A stretch of 40,828 nucleotides of DNA from Caulobacteraceae bacterium (GTDB lineage Bacteria; Pseudomonadota; Alphaproteobacteria; Caulobacterales; Caulobacteraceae). Shown piece after piece: positions 25,087 to 33,806 of this stretch; position 1 is the stretch's first letter, and every line of letters begins with the position of its first letter. Under the pieces are notes generated by a model. That model had not been told where the DNA came from. It saw only the letters and a program-made list of their open reading frames with translations, and ran no database searches. The stretch is taken from NCBI GenBank assembly GCA_947475415.1, contig CANJLH010000027.1:1-40828 (forward strand). Reading direction: 5' to 3'. The position numbers were made by a program, and so were the translations under genes.

Positions 25087-25103
25087 GATTCTTGATCGGA
25101 GTC
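25087..25103. promoter_or_regulatory. Paired GANTC (CcrM) sites upstream of ugd
   Basis: GATTC at 25087-25091 and GAGTC at 25099-25103 lie 12 bases apart, about 105-120 bases before ugd. GANTC is the CcrM methylation site, and GcrA acts on promoters carrying it. No clear -35/-10 could be assigned around them. Confidence 0.45.
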
Positions 25104-25205
25104 GAATATCAACGAGGACGAACGTCCCATCCTGAGGCATTGGCGGCGGGTGACGCATTCACCACAAGGTCAATGACGCAATTTCCTCCCTAGGGGTTCT
25201 AAAGC

Positions 25206-26516
25206 ATGCGCGTGGCGATGATTGGGACGGGTTACGTGGGCCTGGTGAGCGGAGCGTGCTTCGCCGACTTCGGCCACACCGTCACCTGCGTCGACAAGGA
25301 CGCGACCAAGATCGAACGGCTCAAGTCCGGTGGCATGCCGATCTACGAGCCGGGTCTGGACTTGCTGGTGGCTCAGAATGTCCGCGGCGGCCGGCTGGCG
25401 TTCACCACCGAAACTGAAAGCGCCGTGCGCGCCGCCGATGCGGTTTTCATCGCCGTCGGCACGCCGTCGCGGCGCGGCGACGGACACGCGGACCTCTCCT
25501 ACGTCTACGCCGCGGCCGAGGAGATCGCCGCCGTGATGAACGGCTTTACGGTGGTCGTGACCAAATCCACGGTGCCTGTCGGCACCGGCGATGAGATCGA
25601 GGCGATCATCCGCAGGGTTCGGCCGGATGCGGATTTCGCCGTGGTCTCGAACCCGGAATTCCTGCGCGAGGGCGCGGCGATCGAGGACTTCAAGCGCCCT
25701 GACAGGGTCGTGGTGGGGACCGACGACGAGCGCGCCCGAAAAGTGATGACCGAGCTCTACCGGCCGCTCTACCTCAATGAGACGCCGGTGATGTTCACCA
25801 GCCGACGGACCTCGGAGCTGATCAAATACGCCGCCAACGCCTTCCTGGCCCTGAAGATCACCTACATCAATGAGATGGCCGATCTCTGCGACGCGCTGGG
25901 GGCCGACGTTCAGCAGGTGGCGCGGGGTATTGGCCTGGACAAGCGCATAGGCTCGAAGTTCCTCAACGCCGGCCCAGGCTATGGCGGCTCATGTTTTCCC
26001 AAGGACACTCTGGCCCTGGTGCGCACGGCGCGGGACGCTGGATCGCCGGTCAGCCTGATAGAGACAACGGTGGCGGTGAACGACAAGCGCAAGCTCGCCA
26101 TGGCCGACCGCGTCGCCAGCGCGCTGGACGGAGAATTGGCGGGCAAGACGGTGGGCGTGCTTGGCCTAACTTTCAAACCCAATACCGACGATATGCGCGA
26201 CGCTCCCTCCCTGGCGATCATTCCTGCCCTGCAAGCCAGGGGCGCGCGCATCCAGGCGTTCGACCCGGAAGGCCTAGCCGAGGCGCGGCAATTGCTGCGC
26301 GATGTTGACTTCAAGGACGATCCCTATGACGTAGCCTCCGGCGCCGATGTGCTGGTGATCATTACGGAATGGGATCAGTTCCGTGCCCTGGACCTGGATC
26401 GCATCAAGTCGCTGATGCGCCGGCCTGCGCTGGTCGATCTGAGAAACATCTACAAACCGGACGACATGAGGGCGCGCGGCTTCGCCTATTCAAGCGTGGG
26501 CCGCCCACAGACTTAA
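25206..26516 (+). CDS. UDP-glucose 6-dehydrogenase
   Basis: A 436-residue NAD-dependent enzyme that oxidises UDP-glucose to UDP-glucuronate. The N-terminal MRVAMIGTGYVGLVSGACFADFGH is the NAD-binding motif; KSTVPVGTGD, NPEFLREGAAIEDF and the catalytic Cys in GYGGSCFPKDT are present; the C-terminal domain has LGLTFKPNTDDMRDAPS. UDP-Glc would come from galU at 30122. It converges with glmM. Confidence 0.94.
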   Translation: MRVAMIGTGYVGLVSGACFADFGHTVTCVDKDATKIERLKSGGMPIYEPGLDLLVAQNVRGGRLAFTTETESAVRAADAVFIAVGTPSRRGDGHADLSYVYAAAEEIAAVMNGFTVVVTKSTVPVGTGDEIEAIIRRVRPDADFAVVSNPEFLREGAAIEDFKRPDRVVVGTDDERARKVMTELYRPLYLNETPVMFTSRRTSELIKYAANAFLALKITYINEMADLCDALGADVQQVARGIGLDKRIGSKFLNAGPGYGGSCFPKDTLALVRTARDAGSPVSLIETTVAVNDKRKLAMADRVASALDGELAGKTVGVLGLTFKPNTDDMRDAPSLAIIPALQARGARIQAFDPEGLAEARQLLRDVDFKDDPYDVASGADVLVIITEWDQFRALDLDRIKSLMRRPALVDLRNIYKPDDMRARGFAYSSVGRPQT

Positions 26517-26829
26517 AGGCCGTCAGCTGTAGCCAACCAGCAAGGCGTGAATTTTGCCGCCGACCCAGACCGCCCCGGCCCAGGACGCCAGCGCGATCAG
26601 GATAACAAAAAGTAGACAAGCGCAGGACCTAGTTGCCCCACCGTGGGCGCGCGGCCCGCCTGGCGATGCGAAAATCCGCCGCATTCCGCCTCCCATCGCT
26701 TCTGTGTCGCGCCGTTCGGGCGGCGCGTACGTGTCGAGACTGACACGAAACTAGGAGGTCGGGTAGGGGCGTTTTGGCGGTTGTTTCCGGTCCGCAATCC
26801 TGACCGCGTTGTCCCGCCCCCCAGATTGT
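26517..26829. other. Convergent intergenic region with back-to-back hairpins
   Basis: This 313-base gap between ugd and glmM holds the possible small gene at 26523-26684 and two adjoining perfect hairpins: CGCGCCG-TTCGGG-CGGCGCG (26708-26727) and CGTGTC-GAGACT-GACACG (26730-26747). Neither is followed by a T run. They may end or protect the glmM transcript. Confidence 0.6.
26523..26684 (-). CDS. Possible 53-residue single-pass membrane protein
   Basis: A short open frame on the minus strand between the converging ugd and glmM genes. It starts MRRIFASPGG and its second half, LLFVILIALASWAGAVWVGG (residues 24-43), is a convincing membrane segment. GGGAGG lies 4 bases before the ATG at 26684; an in-frame ATG at 26696 is an alternative. 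No homology is known to me. It could be translated from glmM read-through. Coding status is uncertain. Confidence 0.35.
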   Translation of the reverse strand: MRRIFASPGGPRAHGGATRSCACLLFVILIALASWAGAVWVGGKIHALLVGYS

Positions 26830-28182
26830 TCAGATTGCGGCCTGTTTTACGGCGCCTGCGATCTCGCGCACCACGTCCTTGACCAGCGACTCGTCGTCGC
26901 CTTCCGCCATAATGCGGATCAGCGGTTCGGTGCCCGATGCGCGCACCAGAATGCGACCGCAGCCGTTGAGGCGAACCTCCGCGTCGGCGATAGCGCCCAT
27001 GACCTTGGCGTCCTCCAGCGGCTTGCCGCTGGCGAAGCGGACGTTCTCAAGCAATTGCGGGACAGGTTCGAACTGGCGCGCCAGGGCGCTCATCGGCAGG
27101 TCCCCCTCGCGCAACACGGCCAACACTTGCAAGGCTGCCAACAGGCCGTCGCCGGTGGTGGAGAAGTCCGACAATATCAGGTGCCCGGACTGTTCGCCGC
27201 CCAGGTTGAACCCGCCCTCGCGCATGCGCGCCATGACATATCGGTCTCCGACCTGTGCGCGTTCCAGCTTGAGGTCCCGCGCCTTCAGGAAGCGTTCCAG
27301 GCCCAGGTTCGACATGACTGTGGCGACCACGCCGCCGCCGCGCAACATTCCGTGCTTGGCCCACTCGCCGGCGATCAGCGCCATGATCTGGTCGCCATCG
27401 ACGCCCTGGCCCTTTTCGTCGCAGATCACCAATCGGTCGGCGTCGCCGTCCAGGGCGATGCCGATGTCGGCGCGATATTCGCGCACGGCGCGCTGCATCG
27501 CCGCCGGCGCTGTGGAGCCGCAGTCGCGGTTGATATTGAAGCCATTGGGCGCAACGCCGATCGGGATCACCTCAGCGCCGAGCTCATGCAGGGCCTCGGG
27601 CGCAACCTTGTAGGAAGCGCCATTTGCACAATCGACGACGATGCGCATGCCCGAGAGGTTCAGGCGGCGTGGAAAAGTGGCCTTGGCGATCTCGATATAC
27701 CGGGCCTGGCAGTCGTCAATCCGCTGTACGCGGCCCAGCGCATTGGGCGCTGCCAATCCCTCGGCCAGCCCCTGACCCATTAGCGCCTCGATCTCCAGCT
27801 CCTTCTCATCGGAGAGCTTGTAACCGTCGGGGCCGAACAGCTTGATGCCGTTGTCCGCATAGCCGTTGTGGGAGGCGGAGATCATCACGCCCAGGTCCGC
27901 CCGCAACGAGCGGGTCATCATGGCCACGCCCGGGGTCGGCAGCGGCCCGAACTGGCGCACATCCATGCCGACACTGGTGAACCCGGCCACCAGGGCGGTC
28001 TCGATCATATAGCCGGACAGGCGGGTGTCCTTGCCGATCACCACCAGATGACGGCGCTCGTCGCCCGACATGAACATTTTTCCGGCGGCCATGCCCACGC
28101 GAAGGGCGACTTCCGCCGTCATGGGGTGGCGATTGGCCTCACCGCGGATGCCATCAGTGCCGAAATAAGCGCGCTTGTTCAT
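26830..28182 (-). CDS. Phosphoglucosamine mutase (GlmM)
   Basis: A 450-residue enzyme converting GlcN-6-P to GlcN-1-P for UDP-GlcNAc synthesis. [20 protein letters not shown] is the family start; the phospho-serine loop is [16 protein letters not shown] (Ser104), with Gly where many relatives have Pro after Asn; the metal loop is [16 protein letters not shown]; the C-terminus has [16 protein letters not shown]. It is divergent from glmS, which makes its substrate, across 113 bases. Confidence 0.95.
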   Translation of the reverse strand: MNKRAYFGTDGIRGEANRHPMTAEVALRVGMAAGKMFMSGDERRHLVVIGKDTRLSGYMIETALVAGFTSVGMDVRQFGPLPTPGVAMMTRSLRADLGVMISASHNGYADNGIKLFGPDGYKLSDEKELEIEALMGQGLAEGLAAPNALGRVQRIDDCQARYIEIAKATFPRRLNLSGMRIVVDCANGASYKVAPEALHELGAEVIPIGVAPNGFNINRDCGSTAPAAMQRAVREYRADIGIALDGDADRLVICDEKGQGVDGDQIMALIAGEWAKHGMLRGGGVVATVMSNLGLERFLKARDLKLERAQVGDRYVMARMREGGFNLGGEQSGHLILSDFSTTGDGLLAALQVLAVLREGDLPMSALARQFEPVPQLLENVRFASGKPLEDAKVMGAIADAEVRLNGCGRILVRASGTEPLIRIMAEGDDESLVKDVVREIAGAVKQAAI

Positions 28183-28206
28183 AAACCGATCTCACGAAAC
28201 GTTCTG

Positions 28207-28218
28207 AAACCTAGGTTT
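28207..28218. promoter_or_regulatory. 12-bp perfect palindrome between glmM and glmS
   Basis: AAACCTAGGTTT is a perfect 12-base palindrome, 25 bases upstream of glmM and 77 bases upstream of glmS. It is AT-rich against the background and placed where one operator could serve both genes. The binding protein is unknown. Confidence 0.4.
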
Positions 28219-28295
28219 AGTCGACCAGCCGTTTGCGAATGCTAAAGGCGGAGCGGCCAATATGTCTTTATCTCATCTAGCATCGAGGCCCTAGC

Positions 28296-30116
28296 GTGTG
28301 CGGAATCATTGGCGTCGTCGGCAAAACCTCCGTCCAGGAGCGGCTGATCGCCAGCCTGAAGCGGCTCGAATACCGCGGCTATGACTCAGCCGGGATAGCC
28401 GGCTTTGTTGACGGAAAAGTGGAAAGGCGACGGGCGAAGGGAAAGATCCGCGCCCTGGAAGACGTTCTCGCTGACCAGCCGCTCAACGCCACGGTCGGGA
28501 TCGGGCATACCCGCTGGGCCACCCACGGCGCGCCGTCGGCGCCCAACGCCCATCCGCACACCCAGGGCCGGGTGACCCTGGTCCACAACGGAATTATCGA
28601 AAATTACGCTGAACTGCGTGAGCGCCTGCGGGCCCAGGGCCGGACCTTCGAAAGCGAAACCGACACCGAGGTGATCGCCGCACTGCTGGATAGCGAGCTT
28701 GCCGGCGGCGCGGAGCCGTTGGCCGCCCTAAAGGCGACATTGGATCAGCTAGTCGGCGCTTACGCACTTGGCGTACTTGTGGACGGCTTTCCCTCGCTGA
28801 TCATGGGTGCGCGGCGGGGTAGCCCCCTGGTGGTGGGCTATGGCGACGGAGAGATGTTCATCGGCTCCGACGCCCTGGCGGTCGGTCCGTTCACCAGCCG
28901 CGTCTGTTATCTTGACGAGGGCGACTATGTGGCCATCGACCACGATGGGGCGCGCATCTTCGACCAGGCGGGCAAGCCCGCGAAACGGGCCATTCGCACG
29001 GTGCCGGCCTCGGCAGCCCTGGTGGAGAAGGGCAACTACCGTCATTTCATGGAAAAGGAGATCCATGATCAGCCTGAGGGTTGCCAGCATACGATCACCG
29101 CCTATGTCGACACGCTGAACGCGCGCACCGCGATCCCGGGCGGCGTGGACTTTGCGAGCCTGGCCCGCATCCAGATTGTCGCCTGCGGCACGTCATATAT
29201 CGCCGGCATGCTCGGAAAATACATGATCGAGCAATTGGCGGACCTGCCGGTGGATGTGGAGATCGCGTCCGAATTCCGATACCGCCAGCCGGCTCTGCAG
29301 TCCGACTCACTGGTGGTGGCGATGTCGCAGTCGGGGGAAACCGCCGACACCCTGGCGGCGCTCCGCTACTGCCAGGCCAAGGGCATGCGCAGCGCAGCCG
29401 TGGTCAATGCCCAGGAATCGACCATGGCCCGCGAGGTCGACGTGGTCTGGCCTATCCACTGCGGACCAGAAATCGGCGTCGCCTCCACCAAGGCCTTCAC
29501 CGCCCAGATTTGCGTGCTCACCGCCGTCGCGGTGGCGGCCGCGCGCGCGCGGGGCAAGATTGATGAGGCCGAAGAGCAGCGGCTGGTGCGGGTTCTGCTG
29601 GAAGCCCCCCGGCTGGTGGCTGAATCCATCAAGCTGGAGGACGCCGTGCAACGGGTCGCCACCGAGGTCGCCAAGGCGCGCGATGTGCTCTACCTGGGAC
29701 GCGGCCCGATGTTTCCGTTGTCGCTGGAAGGGGCGTTGAAATTGAAGGAAATCAGCTACATCCATGCCGAGGGTTATGCCGCGGGCGAACTCAAGCACGG
29801 CCCCATCGCCCTGGTCGACGACAAGACGCCGATCGTCATCCTGGCGCCCTTTGACAGCTATTTCGAGAAATCGGCCTCCAACATGAACGAAGTCATGGCG
29901 CGAGGCGGGCAGGTGATTTTCATCACCGACGCCGACGGCGAAAAACATGCGCCTAAGGGCGCGCGCGTGGTGGTGACCGCACCGCGTTGCGATCCGCTGA
30001 TCGCACCGCTGGTCTATTCGCCGCCCATTCAGTTGCTGGCCTATCACGTGGCCGTCCAGAAGGGCGCGGACGTGGACCAGCCGCGCAATCTCGCCAAATC
30101 CGTGACCGTGGAGTAG
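28296..30116 (+). CDS. Glutamine-fructose-6-phosphate aminotransferase (GlmS)
   Basis: A 606-residue enzyme that makes GlcN-6-P. The start is a GTG placing the nucleophile Cys directly after the initiator (MCGIIGVVG), as needed for the class II glutaminase; RLEYRGYDSAG, GHTRWATHG and HNGIIENYAELR follow. Two SIS domains (CGTSYIAGMLGKY, SQSGETADTLAALR, ISYIHAEGYAAGELKHGPIAL) end in the NLAKSVTVE tail. No glmS ribozyme is expected or seen in the short leader. Confidence 0.96.
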   Translation: MCGIIGVVGKTSVQERLIASLKRLEYRGYDSAGIAGFVDGKVERRRAKGKIRALEDVLADQPLNATVGIGHTRWATHGAPSAPNAHPHTQGRVTLVHNGIIENYAELRERLRAQGRTFESETDTEVIAALLDSELAGGAEPLAALKATLDQLVGAYALGVLVDGFPSLIMGARRGSPLVVGYGDGEMFIGSDALAVGPFTSRVCYLDEGDYVAIDHDGARIFDQAGKPAKRAIRTVPASAALVEKGNYRHFMEKEIHDQPEGCQHTITAYVDTLNARTAIPGGVDFASLARIQIVACGTSYIAGMLGKYMIEQLADLPVDVEIASEFRYRQPALQSDSLVVAMSQSGETADTLAALRYCQAKGMRSAAVVNAQESTMAREVDVVWPIHCGPEIGVASTKAFTAQICVLTAVAVAAARARGKIDEAEEQRLVRVLLEAPRLVAESIKLEDAVQRVATEVAKARDVLYLGRGPMFPLSLEGALKLKEISYIHAEGYAAGELKHGPIALVDDKTPIVILAPFDSYFEKSASNMNEVMARGGQVIFITDADGEKHAPKGARVVVTAPRCDPLIAPLVYSPPIQLLAYHVAVQKGADVDQPRNLAKSVTVE

Positions 30117-30121
30117 CCGCT

Positions 30122-30991
30122 ATGATCCGACCTGTCCGCAAGGCCGTGCTCCCCGTCGCGGGTTTGGGCACACGCGTTCTGCCAGCCGGCAAGGCTACGC
30201 CAAAGAACCTGCTCAACGTGTTTGACCGGCCGATCCTATCCTACGTCGTGGCGGAGGCGCGGGCGGCGGGGATCGAGCACATGGTATTCATCATGGGCCG
30301 CGGCCAGGAAGCCATCGAGGCCTATTTCGATAACAATCCGGAACTGGAATCCACCCTGGAGGCCAAGGGCAAGACCGACCTCCTGGATGAGGTTCGCGCA
30401 GAATTGGCGAGGCCGGGCGAGATGAGCTTCGTGCGCCAGATGGCGCCGCTTGGCCTGGGGCATGCGGTGGGTTGCGCCCGCGATGTGATTGGCGACGAAC
30501 CTTTCGCAGTGCTGTTGCCAGACATGCTGATGGCCGCCCAGCCGGGCGCGCTCGCCCAATGCGTGGCGGCCTATGGCCAGGTGGGCGGCAATGTGGTGGC
30601 CGTGGAGCCCGCGCCCCCCGGCGAAGCGCACAAATACGGCATCGTGGCGCTTGACGGCCAGAGCGGCCGGCTCAACCGAATGACCGGCATGGTGGAAAAG
30701 CCGCCACCCGGAACCGAACCCTCGAATCTGTTCATTTCCGGGCGCTACATCCTGCAGCCCGAGATCTTCGAACTCCTGGAAAGCCAGGGGAGCGGGGCGG
30801 GCGGCGAGATCCAGCTCACCGACGCCATGGTCCGCCTGATGGCGACCCAGAGCTTCCATGCCCTGGAGTACGAGGGAACCACCTACGACTGCGGCGACAA
30901 GATCGGGCTGCTGCGAGCCAATGTGGCCTTCGCCCTGATGCGGCCAGACCTGGCCGAGGCGGCGCGGGCGGCGGTGACGGCTTTGCTCTAG
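30122..30991 (+). CDS. UTP-glucose-1-phosphate uridylyltransferase (GalU)
   Basis: A 289-residue nucleotidyltransferase that makes UDP-glucose. The N-terminal motif is AGLGTRVLPAGKATPKNLLNVFDRP; most GalU proteins have ATKAIPKEMLPVVDKP, so several positions differ. The core GDEPFAVLLPDMLM, GMVEKPPPGTEPSNLFISGRYIL and GGEIQLTDAM, and the end YDCGDKIGLLRANVAFAL, are normal. It follows glmS by 5 bases and supplies ugd. Confidence 0.9.
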   Translation: MIRPVRKAVLPVAGLGTRVLPAGKATPKNLLNVFDRPILSYVVAEARAAGIEHMVFIMGRGQEAIEAYFDNNPELESTLEAKGKTDLLDEVRAELARPGEMSFVRQMAPLGLGHAVGCARDVIGDEPFAVLLPDMLMAAQPGALAQCVAAYGQVGGNVVAVEPAPPGEAHKYGIVALDGQSGRLNRMTGMVEKPPPGTEPSNLFISGRYILQPEIFELLESQGSGAGGEIQLTDAMVRLMATQSFHALEYEGTTYDCGDKIGLLRANVAFALMRPDLAEAARAAVTALL

Positions 30992-30992
30992 C

Positions 30993-31847
30993 GTGCGCCT
31001 GCTGGTCTTCGGCTATGGCTTCAGCGCCAGCGCCCTGGCGCGACGGCTGCGGCCCGAAGGGTGGTCGATCGCGGCGACGTTTCGCTCAAGCCCCGAGCCG
31101 CTGATCGCCGACGGCGTCGAACCGGCGCCCTGCGACGACCTTGATCAATTGCGCTGGCAATCAACCAGGGCGACAGCGATCCTGATCACGGCGCCGCCTG
31201 GACCGGTGGAATGCCCCGGCCATGGCGCGCTGATCCCTGCCCTGACGGCGGCGCGGGCGCGCCCCAACTGGATCGGCTATCTGTCCACCACGGGCGTCTA
31301 CGGGGACCGTCAGGGCCGATGGGTCACTGAGCGCAGCCGTCTGGCCGCCATCTCTGTTGAGGGCGCACGCAGGGTCGCCGCCGAACGTGACTGGCTGCGG
31401 AGCACCGACGCGCTGGGTTTAAACCTGGCCATATTCCGCCTGCCGGGCATCTACGGCCCCGGGCGCTCGGTGCTCGACCGGCTGCGGGCGGGCGCAGCGC
31501 GGCGCATCTCCGCCCCGGGTCAGGTCTTTTCACGCATCCACGTGGACGACATCGCCGCAGGGCTGGCCGACTCCATCGCGCGGCCCCGGCGTGGAGGAAT
31601 CTACAATCTTTGTGATGACGAGCCTGCGCCGAACAGCGATGTCGTCGCCTATGGGGCCGGATTGCTCGGCATGGCGGAACCGCCCGAGGTGGCGCTGGCC
31701 GACGCCGGCCTGTCACCGACCGCACGACGCTTCTATGCGGAGAGCAAGCGGGTCTCCAACGCCCTGGCCAAGGCCGAACTCGGATGGCGGCCGGCCTATC
31801 CGAGCTACCGCGAAGGGCTGGCGGCCGTACTGGCGGTCGGGGGCTAG
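30993..31847 (+). CDS. NAD(P)-dependent epimerase-like SDR
   Basis: A 284-residue atypical extended SDR of the YeeZ type. The N-terminal MRLLVFGYGFSASALARRL is a degenerate Rossmann motif; STTGVYGDRQGRWVTE resembles the catalytic region but has no YxxxK; FRLPGIYGPGRSVLDRL and IHVDDIAAGLADSI are family patterns. The reaction is unknown. The GTG start lies one base after the galU stop, suggesting coupling. Its stop interlocks with that of the next, opposite gene. Confidence 0.8.
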   Translation: MRLLVFGYGFSASALARRLRPEGWSIAATFRSSPEPLIADGVEPAPCDDLDQLRWQSTRATAILITAPPGPVECPGHGALIPALTAARARPNWIGYLSTTGVYGDRQGRWVTERSRLAAISVEGARRVAAERDWLRSTDALGLNLAIFRLPGIYGPGRSVLDRLRAGAARRISAPGQVFSRIHVDDIAAGLADSIARPRRGGIYNLCDDEPAPNSDVVAYGAGLLGMAEPPEVALADAGLSPTARRFYAESKRVSNALAKAELGWRPAYPSYREGLAAVLAVGG

Positions 31848-32599
31848 GCGAATTCCGCGACCGTGGCGATCAAGCGGGCGATGTCAGCGTCGCGGGACAG
31901 GCGGTGATCTCCGTCCTTGATCAGACTGAACACCACATCGCTGCTGGCGAGCGCCTGGGCCAGAGCCAGGGAATGTGTCCAAGGCACGGCGTCGTCCTCA
32001 CCGCCTTGCAGGATGCGCACGGGAACATTGATGGATACCGGTCCCGGCAGGATCGACCAGCAGGCGCCATCGGCCAGGAAAGCGCGGCTGATTGGGTCCG
32101 GGTCGCCGTAGGGTGAGGGACGGAGCCAGACACCGGCGCTATCAAGGGCGGCGCGAGCTTCAGGCGTCAAGGCGGGCTCGATCAGCTTTTCGGTGAAGTC
32201 TGGCGCTGGCGCGATCAGGGTCAAGGCCCGCACGCGACCGGGTCGGGCCATGGCCGCCAGGCAGGCGATCCAGCCGCCCATGGACGATCCGACCAGGACC
32301 AGATCACCAGAGGTGAGTTCGTCAAGCACCGCCAGGGCGTCATCACGCCAGCGGCTGATGGTCCCGCTGACGATGTCGCCGGAGGACGCTCCATGCCCGA
32401 AGTAATCGAAGCGCAGGAAGGCGCGGCCCGCCTGTTCGGCCCATTGCGCCAGGGCCTCAGCCTTGCTCCCGGCCATGTCGGACCGGTAGCCGCACAGCCA
32501 GACCAGCGTCGGCCCGCCCCCCTCAATGCGTCGCCACGCCAGGCGTTCGCCTTCCGGTCGCGGCAGATATCCGGTGATTTCACCCATGCGTTCCCCCAA
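31844..32599 (-). CDS. Alpha/beta hydrolase (ABHD10-like)
   Basis: A 251-residue serine hydrolase. The nucleophile elbow is VGSSMGGWIACL; FDYFGHGASSGDI and LIAPAPDFTEKL resemble the ABHD10/palmitoyl-thioesterase-like branch common in Alphaproteobacteria; the late acid and histidine are in LQGGEDDAVPW and DGDHRLSRDAD. Substrate unknown. The ATG at 32587 is an alternative start. It is the only leftward gene within the sugar locus. Confidence 0.82.
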   Translation of the reverse strand: MGERMGEITGYLPRPEGERLAWRRIEGGGPTLVWLCGYRSDMAGSKAEALAQWAEQAGRAFLRFDYFGHGASSGDIVSGTISRWRDDALAVLDELTSGDLVLVGSSMGGWIACLAAMARPGRVRALTLIAPAPDFTEKLIEPALTPEARAALDSAGVWLRPSPYGDPDPISRAFLADGACWSILPGPVSINVPVRILQGGEDDAVPWTHSLALAQALASSDVVFSLIKDGDHRLSRDADIARLIATVAEFA

Positions 32600-32642
32600 C
32601 GGCGGCTTTTACCAAACCATTATTAGCGTTATCAAAGTTCGC

Positions 32643-33806
32643 GTGACGCTACCCCCGAACTTCACCCTCCTGCAGGTGGTGCCGGAACTTGAGACCGGCG
32701 GCGCCGAGCAGTCGACCCTTGATGTCGCCCAGGCCGTGGTCCGGGCCGGCGGCAAGGCGCTGGTCGCAACCCGCGGCGGGCGAATGACCACCCGCCTGGA
32801 GGCTGATGGCGGACGCCTCGCCCAGTTGCCGGTGCAATCGAAAAATCCGCTGGTCATGCTGGGCAATGCGGCGCGGCTGGTGGACCTGATCCGCAAGGAA
32901 TCGGTCTCAATTGTCCACGCGCGGTCACGGGCGCCTGCATTCTCGGCGCTGTGGGCGGCGAAAAGCACCGACACCCCATTCGTCGCCACCTATCACGGCG
33001 TCTACAACGCCCGGTCCTCGCTCAAGCGTTGGTACAACGCCGTGATGACGCGAGGCGATCTGGTTATCGCCAACTCCCAGTACACACGCGACCATGTGCT
33101 GACCGAACATGGCCTCGCCGCCGAGCGAATAGTGACCATTCCCCGCGGCGTGGACCTGGAGCGGTTCAATCCCCGCTGGGTGGATCCCGACCGGGTCGAC
33201 GCCCTACGCGCCGCCTGGGGGGTGGAGGCCGGCGATCCGCGCATCAAGTTCGTGCTGGGCGGACGTTTGACCCGCATCAAGGGCCATCTGTTGATCATCG
33301 AGGCGGCGGCGCGGCTGAAGGCTGAGGGCCGCGACGACTTCATCGTGCTTTTCGTTGGCGATGACCGCGGCAACGCCGACTACAGCCGTGAGGTCGAGGG
33401 CGCCGCCCGGGCCGCAGGAGTCGGCGACCGAATCCGCGCGGTGGGCCATTGCGACGACATGCCGGCCGCCTATCTGGTGGGTGACGTGGCCATGCTGCCC
33501 ACGACGAAGCCTGAGAGCTTCGGCCGCGCGGCGGTGGAGCCCCAGGTGATGGGCCGGCCGGTGATGGCTTCGAACCATGGCGGGGTCACCGAGACCGTTG
33601 TCGATGGCGAAACCGGCTGGCTGATCACCTCCGGCGACGCCGCGGCCTGGGCCGTGGGCCTGACCCGGGCGATCGACACCGAGCGCGTCCGGCTGGCCGA
33701 AATGGGCCAGATCGCCGCCAACCGAGCACGGCGGCTATATTCCGTCGACGCCATGTGCGAGATGACGCTGGCCGCCTATGGCCAAATTCTGGATGCGAGA
33801 CGCTGA
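32643..33806 (+). CDS. Glycosyltransferase family 4
   Basis: A 387-residue GT-B glycosyltransferase. PELETGGAEQSTLDVAQAV is the acceptor-side GGAE motif; TYHGVYNARSSLKRWYNAVM and ANSQYTRDHV are GT4 patterns; the donor site is in ESFGRAAVEPQVMGRPVMASNHGG, with the E(x7)E spacing. The GTG at 32643 gives the usual family start; an ATG at 32586 is an alternative. Its stop overlaps the next gene's start (TGATG). Likely an LPS or polysaccharide transferase acting at the inner membrane. Confidence 0.88.
   Translation: MTLPPNFTLLQVVPELETGGAEQSTLDVAQAVVRAGGKALVATRGGRMTTRLEADGGRLAQLPVQSKNPLVMLGNAARLVDLIRKESVSIVHARSRAPAFSALWAAKSTDTPFVATYHGVYNARSSLKRWYNAVMTRGDLVIANSQYTRDHVLTEHGLAAERIVTIPRGVDLERFNPRWVDPDRVDALRAAWGVEAGDPRIKFVLGGRLTRIKGHLLIIEAAARLKAEGRDDFIVLFVGDDRGNADYSREVEGAARAAGVGDRIRAVGHCDDMPAAYLVGDVAMLPTTKPESFGRAAVEPQVMGRPVMASNHGGVTETVVDGETGWLITSGDAAAWAVGLTRAIDTERVRLAEMGQIAANRARRLYSVDAMCEMTLAAYGQILDARR

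Noticed and set aside
28183..28295. glmS ribozyme in the glmS leader
   Set aside because: That ribozyme is known from Gram-positive lineages and needs over 150 bases; the leader is too short and shows no matching core.
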